Source of the DNA: Gemmatimonadota bacterium
Lineage (GTDB): Bacteria; Gemmatimonadota; Gemmatimonadetes; Gemmatimonadales; GWC2-71-9
DNA length: 7,529 nucleotides
Reading direction: 5' to 3'
Assembly (NCBI GenBank): GCA_003221825.1
Contig: QHUE01000191.1
Span: forward strand, 1 to 7,529
This document shows, one piece after another, positions 1 through 7,220 of the stretch (position 1 is the first letter of the stretch; each line of letters starts with the position of its first letter). The notes beneath the pieces are model-generated. The model saw only the letters and a list, made by a program, of their open reading frames with translations, had not been told where the DNA came from and did not search any database. A program made the translations under genes and the position numbers.

Positions 1-1170
<1,170 letters not shown>

Positions 1171-1173
1171 CCT

Positions 1174-2910
1174 ATGCTCGCGTTTCTGTTGGTTCTGGCC
1201 GTTCAAGACACGACGATCGTCATCCACGCCGACAGCTCGAGCGCGACACTCGAAGCGCGCGCCTTGCCGCGGGTCGTGTCCGACGAAGTCATCAATTTCT
1301 ACAACGCCGCCGGGACCACGCGGCTCGTCGGCCGGACGCGGCTGCCGCGCGGCAACGAGTGGCGGGGCAACGTGGCCGTCCGCAACGGCCCGGTGCTCGT
1401 CGCGGGCCGCGTACAGGGCTCGCTCGTCGTGATCAATGGCGACTTGCTCTTCGATACGGGCGCGGAGGTGACGGGCAACGTCATCGTCGTGGGCGGGATC
1501 GTGGACGACACCGCCAAGGCACGCATCGGCGGCGAGGTGCGCCAGTACCGTGAGCCCCTGCTCTATCGCCTGCGCCGCGAGGGGGACGAGCTGGTGTACG
1601 CACCCAATCTGCGGCGCCGGCTCTTCAACCCGGGCGCGCACGTGTCGTGGGGCACGGCCGACTCACGCTCCTCGCTCACGATCGCCACGGGGGGGACGTT
1701 CAACCGCATCGAGGGACTGCCGATCGTCTTCGGCCCGCTGTTCGACTGGAAGCTGCAGCAGAACTTCCGGATGCGGGTGGACGCGCTGGGCGTCTTCCGC
1801 TCCGCCGGCGACCTCTCGGACAAGCGCAGCGACCTGGGCTACATGTTCCGCAGCGAGCTGCGCTCGGGCGACGTGCGCTCCGTGGGCCTCGGGCTGCGCG
1901 CGTTCGACATCGTGTCGCCCGTGGAGGACTGGGGGCTGCACGGCCCCGAGATCGGGTGGAGTGCGTTTTTGTTCGCGCGCGACTATCGCGATTACTTCCT
2001 GAACAAGGGATGGGCCGCGCGTGCCTTCGCGCAGCCCGAACGGCAGATCGCGTTATCGCTCGAGCTGCGCCACGAATGGCAGACGAGCGTGGCCAATCAA
2101 GACCCGTGGACGGTGTTCCGCAATTCCGAGATCTGGCGCCCCAATCCGCCCATCGACGAAGGACACTTCACGACGATCGCCGCGGGGGCCGTGTTCGACG
2201 GCCGCAACGATCCGGAAGAGCCCACCTCCGGATGGCTCGTGCGGGCGTCGCTGGAGGATTCGCGCAGCAGCGACGTCGTCCCGCACACCGGAGTGCCGGC
2301 GACGGTGCGTGATTCCATTCCGACTGGCTCGTATCGCTTCGACCGATTGTTTTTCGATATCCGGCATTACGCGCGCATCAGTCCCTCGGGTCGCGTGAAC
2401 CTGCGGCTGGTGGGCGGCGGCTGGATCGGCGGCGATCCGCTGCCGCTGCAGCGCCGGCTCTCCCTCGGCGGTCCCGACCCGATGCCGGGTCATCCGTTCC
2501 GCTCCAGCTCGTGCAACAACGATTTCACGGATCCGGCGTTCACCGACGCGCGCGTCGCCGCCTGCGATCGGGTTCTCGTGGTCCAGACGGAGTACCGCGG
2601 GCACGTGAAGCTCAACTGGAGTTACAACCCCGGCAAGGACGAGGACAAGGAGCGCGAGGAAGGGAGTGGCGGCCCCCGGCTCTTCTGGCTCGAGGGGCTC
2701 GACGTCGTCGTCTTCGCGGACGCGGGACAGGCGTGGCTCGTCGGCAACGGGCCGAAGCGCGTGCCGGCCGGGCACATCCCCCGGTTCGACAACTGGCTCG
2801 TGGACGTCGGGTTGGGAGTCGATTGGGGTGGATTCGGCGTGTACATAGCCAAGGCGGTCACTACCGGCGAACGGCTGCGCTTCACGGCCCGGCTCGATCA
2901 CCGGTTCTAG
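1174..2910 (+). CDS. outer-membrane beta-barrel protein, bactofilin-like N-domain plus Omp85/surface-antigen-like barrel
   Basis: A 578-residue predicted outer-membrane protein. A very short hydrophobic start (MLAFLLVLAV) is probably the signal peptide. Residues about 65-123 show a repeating hydrophobic/Gly pattern (GNVAV, GRVQGSLVV, GAEVTGNVIVVGG, ARIGGEV) like the right-handed beta-helix of bactofilins. From about 150 on, alternating polar/aromatic strands suggest a barrel. It includes FDGRNDPEEPTSGW (341-354), LSLGGPDPMPGHPFR (429-443) and a late DVVVFADAGQAW strand (510-521), all reminiscent of Omp85/D15 C-terminal barrels. The chain ends in Phe, as BAM substrates do. No POTRA domain is evident. 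An acidic/basic loop lies at 487-497, and the only cysteines are C447 and C464. GAAGG at 1162-1166 sits 7 bases before the ATG, supporting this start. The gene is apparently cotranscribed with the regulator upstream. The outer-membrane location is fairly safe; substrate and function are unknown. Confidence 0.85.
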   Translation: MLAFLLVLAVQDTTIVIHADSSSATLEARALPRVVSDEVINFYNAAGTTRLVGRTRLPRGNEWRGNVAVRNGPVLVAGRVQGSLVVINGDLLFDTGAEVTGNVIVVGGIVDDTAKARIGGEVRQYREPLLYRLRREGDELVYAPNLRRRLFNPGAHVSWGTADSRSSLTIATGGTFNRIEGLPIVFGPLFDWKLQQNFRMRVDALGVFRSAGDLSDKRSDLGYMFRSELRSGDVRSVGLGLRAFDIVSPVEDWGLHGPEIGWSAFLFARDYRDYFLNKGWAARAFAQPERQIALSLELRHEWQTSVANQDPWTVFRNSEIWRPNPPIDEGHFTTIAAGAVFDGRNDPEEPTSGWLVRASLEDSRSSDVVPHTGVPATVRDSIPTGSYRFDRLFFDIRHYARISPSGRVNLRLVGGGWIGGDPLPLQRRLSLGGPDPMPGHPFRSSSCNNDFTDPAFTDARVAACDRVLVVQTEYRGHVKLNWSYNPGKDEDKEREEGSGGPRLFWLEGLDVVVFADAGQAWLVGNGPKRVPAGHIPRFDNWLVDVGLGVDWGGFGVYIAKAVTTGERLRFTARLDHRF

Positions 2911-2911
2911 A

Positions 2912-3562
2912 GTGCGTCCGCATTGGTGGGTGGCCATGGTCATGGCCCTCACGCCCGCGGTGGGAGCTACGGCGGCGGCGCAGTCGCCGGCGCTCACCGT
3001 CACGTTGCAGAGCAACCTCCCGCGCGTGCGCAGCACGGGCCTCCTCGCAGACGGGAGATTCGTCGGGCTGATGCGCTCGGGGTTCCCGCTGCGGCTGCAT
3101 TACCGGCTCGAGCTGTGGCGCGAGCGCGGCAGCTGGTTCGATCAGTTCGTGCGCGAAGTCACGTGGGATGCCGTGGCGCGCAACGATCCCCTCGCGGACG
3201 ACTTCGTGCTCATTCGCCAGGGTGGCGCCGTGACCCGGTACGCCACGCCCGACGAGCTGTCGGCCGCGCTCGACATTCCCTACACCGTCACGCTCCGTCC
3301 CAACGCGACCGCGAACGGGCGCTACTACTTCGTGGCGCGGCTCGAAGTGACGACGCTCAACGACACCGACTTGCAGGAGCTGTCGCGCTGGCTGTCGGGT
3401 GACGTCGGACCGGTCGTATCGGGCGAGGGCAATTTCGGCCAGGCGTTGGCGCGGGGAGCGCAGCGGGTATTGGTGCGGCTCGCGGGGCTGCCGCGGGAAC
3501 GGCTGGAGGGGCGGAGTCCTACGTTCCGAATTGACGGTCGATCGCCGCGCGGATCTCCATGA
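2912..3562 (+). CDS. secreted DUF4390-like protein
   Basis: A 216-residue protein with an N-terminal signal-like segment (MRPHWW, then a hydrophobic run to about residue 23 ending ATAAAQS), so probably exported to the periplasm. The core resembles DUF4390: SGFPLRLHYRLELWRERGSWFD (split here: residues 56-66 and 67-77), then a YATPDELSAAL helix near 110-120 and RYYFVARLEV near 138-146. DUF4390 genes are known beside ntrYX in some Proteobacteria, which matches the NtrX-like regulator two genes upstream. The function is not known. The GTG start at 2912 lies one base after the previous stop (TAGAGTG), suggesting coupling. An alternative ATG at 2936 has a GGTGGG-like site before it but would lose the basic N-region of the signal peptide. 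The last 14 codons overlap the opposing gene at 3519. The family call is by motif recall only. Confidence 0.75.
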   Translation: MRPHWWVAMVMALTPAVGATAAAQSPALTVTLQSNLPRVRSTGLLADGRFVGLMRSGFPLRLHYRLELWRERGSWFDQFVREVTWDAVARNDPLADDFVLIRQGGAVTRYATPDELSAALDIPYTVTLRPNATANGRYYFVARLEVTTLNDTDLQELSRWLSGDVGPVVSGEGNFGQALARGAQRVLVRLAGLPRERLEGRSPTFRIDGRSPRGSP

Positions 3563-3917
3563 GCGACTGACCGCGTGCCGCCATCCCGCTCGCCAGCATC
3601 GCTTCACCCATGCAGATGTCGCAATAGGCGCCGTGGTCGGACTCGAAGCAGGTGAGCAGCGAGCGGTGCCCTGCATGCTTCGAGCAGTCGCAGTGGCAGT
3701 ACACGCCATCCAGCGTCGCGGCGGCCCGGCGTGCCGCGGCGTACGCCTCCATGGCGCCGGGATTCTTCGGTATGGCGAAGTCGGGAAGGATCTTCCCGGC
3801 GGTGATGCCGGGCCGCGGCGTCGGATGCACCGAGCCACTCGCCGGACGGGTGAGGAACACCACTCCCCCGAGCGCGACCGCCGCCGCGCCCGCGACAACC
3901 CAGGGCGCTTTCGACAT
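3519..3917 (-). CDS. membrane-anchored PCYCGC-motif-type cysteine-rich protein
   Basis: A 132-residue protein. Residues 5-23 form one hydrophobic segment (PWVVAGAAAVALGGVVFL), a signal anchor or uncleaved signal peptide. The C-terminal domain would therefore face the periplasm. That domain has YCHCDC at 73-78, a Cys at 90 (LLTCF), CDIC at 99-102, and His at 75, 81, 84 and 95. The ending SLMEIRAAIDRQFG matches the pattern of PCYCGC-motif proteins (PF13798 type), whose function is unknown. The six Cys and nearby His suggest a metal site or disulfides, which is inference. The ATG overlaps the stop of the HNH gene (TAATG, one shared base), and GAGG (3925-3928) sits 7 bases upstream, so translation is probably coupled. 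The same frame stays open up to 4178, but that extension is a shadow of the HNH gene. The 3' end overlaps the opposing DUF4390-like gene. Confidence 0.8.
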   Translation of the reverse strand: MSKAPWVVAGAAAVALGGVVFLTRPASGSVHPTPRPGITAGKILPDFAIPKNPGAMEAYAAARRAAATLDGVYCHCDCSKHAGHRSLLTCFESDHGAYCDICMGEAMLASGMAARGQSLMEIRAAIDRQFGT

Positions 3918-4465
3918 TACAGAGCCTCGAGCGTCGCCAGCACATCGGCTCCGTAGAAGAGCCGGATGTACTTCGCCTGCGTCCGCGTGAGGCGGCGGAC
4001 CGCCCACGAGAGGTGCACGAAGTGCGGCTCGTGCGGCGCGCGCAGGGGATGCATGCCCACTTCCTCGGGCAGCAGGTTGCCCTTGCGGGTGTTGCAGCTC
4101 GAGCAAGCGGTCAGGACGTTCGTCCAGGCATTCGTGCCGCCCCGGGAGAGGGGCACGAGATGGTCGCGGGTAAGGCACTCGCGCTGCCGCAGCTCCTGTT
4201 GCGAGCGGCCGCAGAACTGGCAGCGGTAGTTGTCGCGCGCAAACAGGAAGGTGTTCGTGACTTGGCGGCGGAAGCGGCGAGGCACATGGACGAAGCGCAC
4301 CAGGCGGATGACCGCGGGGCGCGGCACCGCCAGGCGCTCGCTATGGACCGGCGTGCCCTCGGCCTCGACGACCTCGGCCTTGCCGTCAATGACCAGCCGC
4401 AGCGCCCGGCGCACGGGCACCATGGTCAGTGGCTCAAACGACGCATTGAGGGCTAGGCAGCGCAT
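3917..4465 (-). CDS. HNH endonuclease family protein
   Basis: A 182-residue small nuclease-family protein. The N-terminus MRCLALNASFEPLTMV followed by RRALRLVIDGKAEVVE (19-34) is the typical opening of a widespread chromosomal HNH family, and it fixes the start. The HNH core has two zinc knuckles, CQFC (82-85) and CSSC (121-124), the catalytic DH in LTRDHLVPLSRGG (H102), N117 in WTNVL, and CNTRKGN at 124-130. All key residues are present, so it should fold and bind metal. Its DNA substrate is unknown, and nothing nearby suggests a restriction system or a mobile intron. The gene lies 44 bases after argH on the same strand and shares one base with the PCYCGC-type gene. No Shine-Dalgarno sequence precedes the ATG, and a possible promoter places the transcript start at the ATG itself. 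Confidence 0.92.
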   Translation of the reverse strand: MRCLALNASFEPLTMVPVRRALRLVIDGKAEVVEAEGTPVHSERLAVPRPAVIRLVRFVHVPRRFRRQVTNTFLFARDNYRCQFCGRSQQELRQRECLTRDHLVPLSRGGTNAWTNVLTACSSCNTRKGNLLPEEVGMHPLRAPHEPHFVHLSWAVRRLTRTQAKYIRLFYGADVLATLEAL

Positions 4466-4500
4466 GCGATATGCTAATACCGAGCAGCAAGTTGCAGCAA
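4465..4500 (-). promoter_or_regulatory. candidate promoter of the HNH gene, possibly leaderless
   Basis: On the minus strand, TTGCTG (4500-4495) and TAGCAT (4476-4471) are spaced by 18 bases, a weak sigma-70-like pair. The expected start point, 6-7 bases after the -10, coincides with the ATG at 4465, and there is no ribosome-binding site in between. The match is loose (3/6 and 4/6), and read-through from argH is an equally good explanation for expression. Confidence 0.3.
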
Positions 4501-4502
4501 GT
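4484..4502 (-). repeat. two tandem 9-bp direct repeats, 10-bp period
   Basis: Minus-strand ACTTGCTGC occurs twice (4502-4494 and 4492-4484), separated by one base. This is one helical turn, in the 44-base gap between argH and the HNH gene, covering the candidate -35 region. It could be a binding site for a protein on one face of the DNA, or chance. Confidence 0.45.
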
Positions 4503-4509
4503 GACGCGT

Positions 4510-5910
4510 TTACGCGCTCGCTGCGGGCTGAAACAAACGCCGTAGCTCCTCGATTTGCGACTCCACGGAGGCGCGCGACGCACCTCCAGGCGTGGCACGG
4601 CTTTCGACGCTTTGCTCCCACGTGCCGAGCTGCGCCAACGCGGGACCCAGGGCCGGATGAATGTCGGTCGCGACCTTGGGGGACACTTTGTCGAGCGTGA
4701 CACCCGCCTGCTCGGCCGCGCGGACCAGTTTGCCGATCAGCCCGTGACTCTCGCGGAACGGCACACCCGCTTCGACCAGCAGATCCGCGAGATCGGTGGC
4801 CCGCATCGCGGGGTCGAGCGCCGCGGCCATGCGGTCGGCGTTCACCGTGAGTGTGTCGATCGCGCCGGTCACCGCCGGGAGGACGGTCGCCAGCGTGTCG
4901 CACGCGTCGAAGAGCAGCGCTTTGTCCTCCTGCAAATCCTTCTGATAGCCGGCGGGAATTCCCTTCACGGTCGTCAGGAGCGCGACCAGGTCGCCCAGCA
5001 TCCGTCCGGCCTTGCCGCGCGCCAGCTCGAATACGTCGGGGTTGCGCTTCTGCGGCATCAGGCTCGAGCCGGTGCTGAAGCTGTCCGCCAGCGTCACGAA
5101 CCCGAACTCGCCGCTGGCGTACGTGATCAGCTCCGCACCGAGGCGTGAGAGGTGCGTGGCGACGAGCGCGATCGCGAACAGCACGTCCGCGACAAAATCG
5201 CGGTCGCCGGTCGCATCGAGCGCGTTGGCGGAAATCGCCCGGAAGCCGAGCGCTTCTTTCAGCAGGACGCGGTCAACAGGAAATCCGGAGCCCGCGAGCG
5301 CGCCGGATCCGAGCGGCAGCTCCGCGGTGCGGCGGCGCGCGTCGGCGAGCCGCTGGCGGTCGCGCACCAGCGGCCAGGCGTGCGCGAGCAGCACGTACGC
5401 CCAGCGTACCGGTTGCGCGCGCTGGCCGTGCGTATAGCCGGGCAGAATCGCGTCGAGGCCGTCTTTCGCCTTCGCGACGAGGGTGCGGCCGAGTGTCGCG
5501 ACCGCCGCGTCGAGCTCGTCGATCGCGCCCAGCGTCCAGAGGCGCAGGTCGGTCGCGACCTGGTCGTTGCGCGAACGGCCGGTGTGCAGCTTGCCGGCGA
5601 CGGCGCCGACTTCGGCGTACAGCAGGCGCTCGACGAGGGTGTGCACATCTTCGTCGGGCGCGCCGACCGCGGCACCGTCGGCGAGTTTGTCGGCAACGCG
5701 ATCGAGGCCGTCGAGCAGCTGCGCTTCCTCGGCGGGTGAGACCACGCGCGCGTGACAGAGCGCGTGCACCCACGCTTTGCTCGCGAATACGTCCTGCGGC
5801 CAGAGGCGATGGTCGACGGGGAGGCTGCGGTTGAGCGCGTCGAGTGCCTCGCTCGGTCCGAGCGCGAAGCGCCCACCCCACATCTGATGGATATCAGCTT
5901 GCTGGGACAT
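4510..5910 (-). CDS. argH: argininosuccinate lyase
   Basis: Cytoplasmic enzyme of the last arginine step, splitting argininosuccinate into arginine and fumarate. The 466 residues are normal family length. Landmarks are MWGGRF at 10-15, HTGRSRNDQVATDLRLW at 109-125, PGYTHGQRAQPV at 157-168 with the active-site His161, and the fumarase/aspartase superfamily signature GSSLMPQKRNPD at 281-292 with the catalytic Ser. The C-terminal TPGGASRASV (440-449) is also typical. The ATG at 5910 lies inside the end of argG (17-base overlap), and MSQQADIHQMWGGRF matches the family N-terminus, so longer starts inside argG are rejected. The overlap implies cotranscription and probably coupled translation with argG. 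One small deviation is THGQ, where many homologues have THLQ. Confidence 0.98.
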   Translation of the reverse strand: MSQQADIHQMWGGRFALGPSEALDALNRSLPVDHRLWPQDVFASKAWVHALCHARVVSPAEEAQLLDGLDRVADKLADGAAVGAPDEDVHTLVERLLYAEVGAVAGKLHTGRSRNDQVATDLRLWTLGAIDELDAAVATLGRTLVAKAKDGLDAILPGYTHGQRAQPVRWAYVLLAHAWPLVRDRQRLADARRRTAELPLGSGALAGSGFPVDRVLLKEALGFRAISANALDATGDRDFVADVLFAIALVATHLSRLGAELITYASGEFGFVTLADSFSTGSSLMPQKRNPDVFELARGKAGRMLGDLVALLTTVKGIPAGYQKDLQEDKALLFDACDTLATVLPAVTGAIDTLTVNADRMAAALDPAMRATDLADLLVEAGVPFRESHGLIGKLVRAAEQAGVTLDKVSPKVATDIHPALGPALAQLGTWEQSVESRATPGGASRASVESQIEELRRLFQPAASA

Positions 5911-7138
5911 CCGTCCGTTCCGCCTGGAGACCCGCGGCGATTCTGCTGGCGAGTCCGTACAGCCGGATGAATCCCTCGGCGTCCTTCTGGTTGTAGACGT
6001 TGTCCTTGCCGAACGTCGCATACGAAGGCTGGTAGAGCGCGTACGGGCTCTCGCGGCCGGCGACGATCACGTTCCCCTTGAACAGCTTCAGCTTGACGGT
6101 GCCCGTCACGTGGTTCTGCGTGGCGGTGACGAGCGCGTCGAGCGCCTCGCGTTCCGGCGTCCACCAGCGGCCGTCGTACACCAGGTCCGCGTAGCGCAGC
6201 GCCAGCTCGTCCTTCAGACGCAACGTGCGGCGATCCAGCACCATCTGCTCCAGCTCGCGATGCGCGGCGTAGAGCAGCGTGCCGCCCGGCGTCTCGTACA
6301 CGCCGCGCGACTTCATGCCGACCAGGCGGTCTTCGACGACGTCGGCGCGGCCAATACCGTGCTCGCCCGCGACGTCGTTCAGCTGCTCGAGCAGGTCGAC
6401 GGGGCCCAGCGGAACGGCGTCGACGCTGACGGGATTGCCTTCCTCGAATCCGATCGTGACGATGACCGGCTCGTCCGGCGCCGTGAGCGGATTCTTCGTC
6501 ATCACGAAGATGTGCTCGGGCGCTTCCTGCGACGGATCCTCGAGGATGCCGCCCTCGTGCGAGCAGTGCCACAGGTTGCGGTCGGTGGAATACGGCTTCT
6601 CGGCCGTCGCCTGTACCGGCACGCCCTTCGCGTGGACGTAGGCGATGAGATCTTCGCGGCCCTGGAATTTCCATTCGCGCCACGGAGCGATGATCTGCAG
6701 CTCGGGGGCCAGCGCCGCATACGTCAGCTCGAAGCGGACCTGATCGTTGCCCTTGCCGGTACAGCCGTGCGCCAGGGCGTCGGCGCCCAACGCTCGCGCC
6801 ACCGCGACCTGGTGCGCCGCCGTGATCGGCCGCGCCATCGAGGTACCGAGCAGATAGGTGCGGGCGTAGACGGCGCCGGCGCGCAGTGTCGGGAAGACAA
6901 AGTCGCGCACGAACTCCTCGCGCAGGTCTTCGATGATGCAGTCTTCGGCGCCGGAGCGTTTCGCCTTGGCGATCAGGCCGTCGAGCTCGCCGAGTCCCTG
7001 CCCCACATCCGCCGCGTAGCAGACGACGCGTGCGCCGTACTGCTCGCGCAGCCACGGGACGATGGCGGACGTATCGAGCCCGCCGGAATAGGCGAGCACC
7101 ACGAGGGGGCCGGTGTGGCCGTTGTGTTGTTTATGCAT
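5894..7138 (-). CDS. argG: argininosuccinate synthase
   Basis: Cytoplasmic enzyme joining citrulline and aspartate with ATP to give argininosuccinate, AMP and PPi. The 414 residues are complete by family standards. It has the N-type ATP pyrophosphatase loop AYSGGLDTS at 16-24, DVGQ at 44-47, YLLGTSMARPITA at 95-107, HGCTGKGNDQVRFE at 124-137, APWREW at 151-156, STDRNLWHCSHEGG at 184-197 and GRADVVEDRLVGMKSRGVYETPGG at 263-286 (citrulline/aspartate-binding region; cited in part). The ATG at 7138 is chosen because it leaves a short family-like N-terminus. The in-frame ATG at 7201 would put the operator and a palindrome inside the gene. No Shine-Dalgarno sequence precedes 7138. An ARG-box-like operator and promoter lie directly upstream, so arginine-dependent repression is likely. 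It is first gene of an argG-argH operon. Confidence 0.98.
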   Translation of the reverse strand: MHKQHNGHTGPLVVLAYSGGLDTSAIVPWLREQYGARVVCYAADVGQGLGELDGLIAKAKRSGAEDCIIEDLREEFVRDFVFPTLRAGAVYARTYLLGTSMARPITAAHQVAVARALGADALAHGCTGKGNDQVRFELTYAALAPELQIIAPWREWKFQGREDLIAYVHAKGVPVQATAEKPYSTDRNLWHCSHEGGILEDPSQEAPEHIFVMTKNPLTAPDEPVIVTIGFEEGNPVSVDAVPLGPVDLLEQLNDVAGEHGIGRADVVEDRLVGMKSRGVYETPGGTLLYAAHRELEQMVLDRRTLRLKDELALRYADLVYDGRWWTPEREALDALVTATQNHVTGTVKLKLFKGNVIVAGRESPYALYQPSYATFGKDNVYNQKDAEGFIRLYGLASRIAAGLQAERTDVPAS

Positions 7139-7151
7139 ATGGGTGCATAAA
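7130..7151. promoter_or_regulatory. 8-bp perfect inverted repeat spanning the argG start codon
   Basis: TTTATGCA (7130-7137) and TGCATAAA (7144-7151) are perfect reverse complements with a 6-base spacer, and the argG ATG (7138-7136) lies within. One arm is also the left half of the ARG-box-like palindrome, so this may be a second, overlapping operator geometry for ArgR, or a small hairpin at the translation start. It sits in the most AT-rich pocket of an otherwise GC-rich window. Confidence 0.55.
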
Positions 7152-7159
7152 AATACACC
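7142..7159. promoter_or_regulatory. ARG-box-like operator (ArgR/AhrC type) upstream of argG
   Basis: GGTGCATAAAAATACACC is an 18-bp imperfect palindrome (outer GGTG/CACC and inner AT/AT pairs match). It agrees at about 12 of 18 positions with the recalled Bacillus AhrC consensus CATGAATAAAAATKCAAK, and it has the standard 18-bp ARG-box length. It ends 3 bases before the argG ATG and covers the candidate -10 and start point, the normal place for repression by arginine-bound ArgR. No argR gene is in the window, so the regulator is inferred. Confidence 0.6.
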
Positions 7160-7179
7160 AGCCAGGTGGGGCACCGCAA
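7150..7179 (-). promoter_or_regulatory. candidate sigma-70-type promoter of argGH
   Basis: On the minus strand, TTGCGG (7179-7174) and TATTTT (7155-7150) are separated by 18 bases. Transcription would start near 7143-7142, leaving only about 4-5 bases before the argG ATG, with no ribosome-binding site. The -10 element lies within the ARG-box-like palindrome. The match is moderate, and the start point is not proven. Confidence 0.45.
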
Positions 7180-7186
7180 GGGATGG

Positions 7187-7213
7187 TAGGGGGCGCAGCA
7201 TGCTGCGCCCCTA
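7187..7213. repeat. GC-rich REP-like palindrome between the oxidoreductase gene and argG
   Basis: A perfect 22-bp palindrome occupies 7190-7211 (arm GGGGCGCAGCA). Past a single bulged G it extends to TA...TA ends at 7187 and 7213. As RNA it would form a 9-bp stem with a CATG loop. It lies 9 bases past the oxidoreductase stop codon. There is no U-tract on either strand, so it is not a standard intrinsic terminator. From memory, similar 'TAGGGGCG...CGCCCCTA' palindromes are dispersed in several bacterial genomes, which makes a REP-type element plausible. Confidence 0.65.
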
Positions 7214-7220
7214 CGCCGCA

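Noticed and set aside
3530..3550. Small CGATCG-centred palindrome in the convergent overlap as a bidirectional terminator
   Set aside because: The stem is short with a mismatch and no flanking T/A tracts, so it is probably chance.
2053..3898. Long minus-strand open frames opposite the barrel and DUF4390-like genes
   Set aside because: They have low-complexity Arg/Pro/Ala composition and no motifs, and the + strand genes there have clear domain signatures and operon spacing.
3918..4178. N-terminal extension of the PCYCGC-type gene up to 4178
   Set aside because: The extension lies wholly inside the HNH gene in another frame. The start at 3917 gives a good signal anchor and has a ribosome-binding site.
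3917..4465. HNH gene as a homing endonuclease or part of a mobile or restriction system
   Set aside because: No intron or intein interrupts a host gene, no methylase or transposase is nearby, and the N-terminus matches a common chromosomal HNH family.
5259..7055. A 598-codon open frame on the minus strand across argG and argH
   Set aside because: It overlaps two certain genes in another frame, is extremely rich in Arg/Ala with no recognisable domain, and is the expected by-product of high GC.
7139..7201. Longer argG starting at the ATG at 7201
   Set aside because: It would place the ARG-box-like site, the candidate promoter and half of the palindrome inside the coding region, and would add 21 residues not seen in the family.
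7187..7213. Palindrome as a rho-independent terminator
   Set aside because: No run of T follows the stem on either strand.
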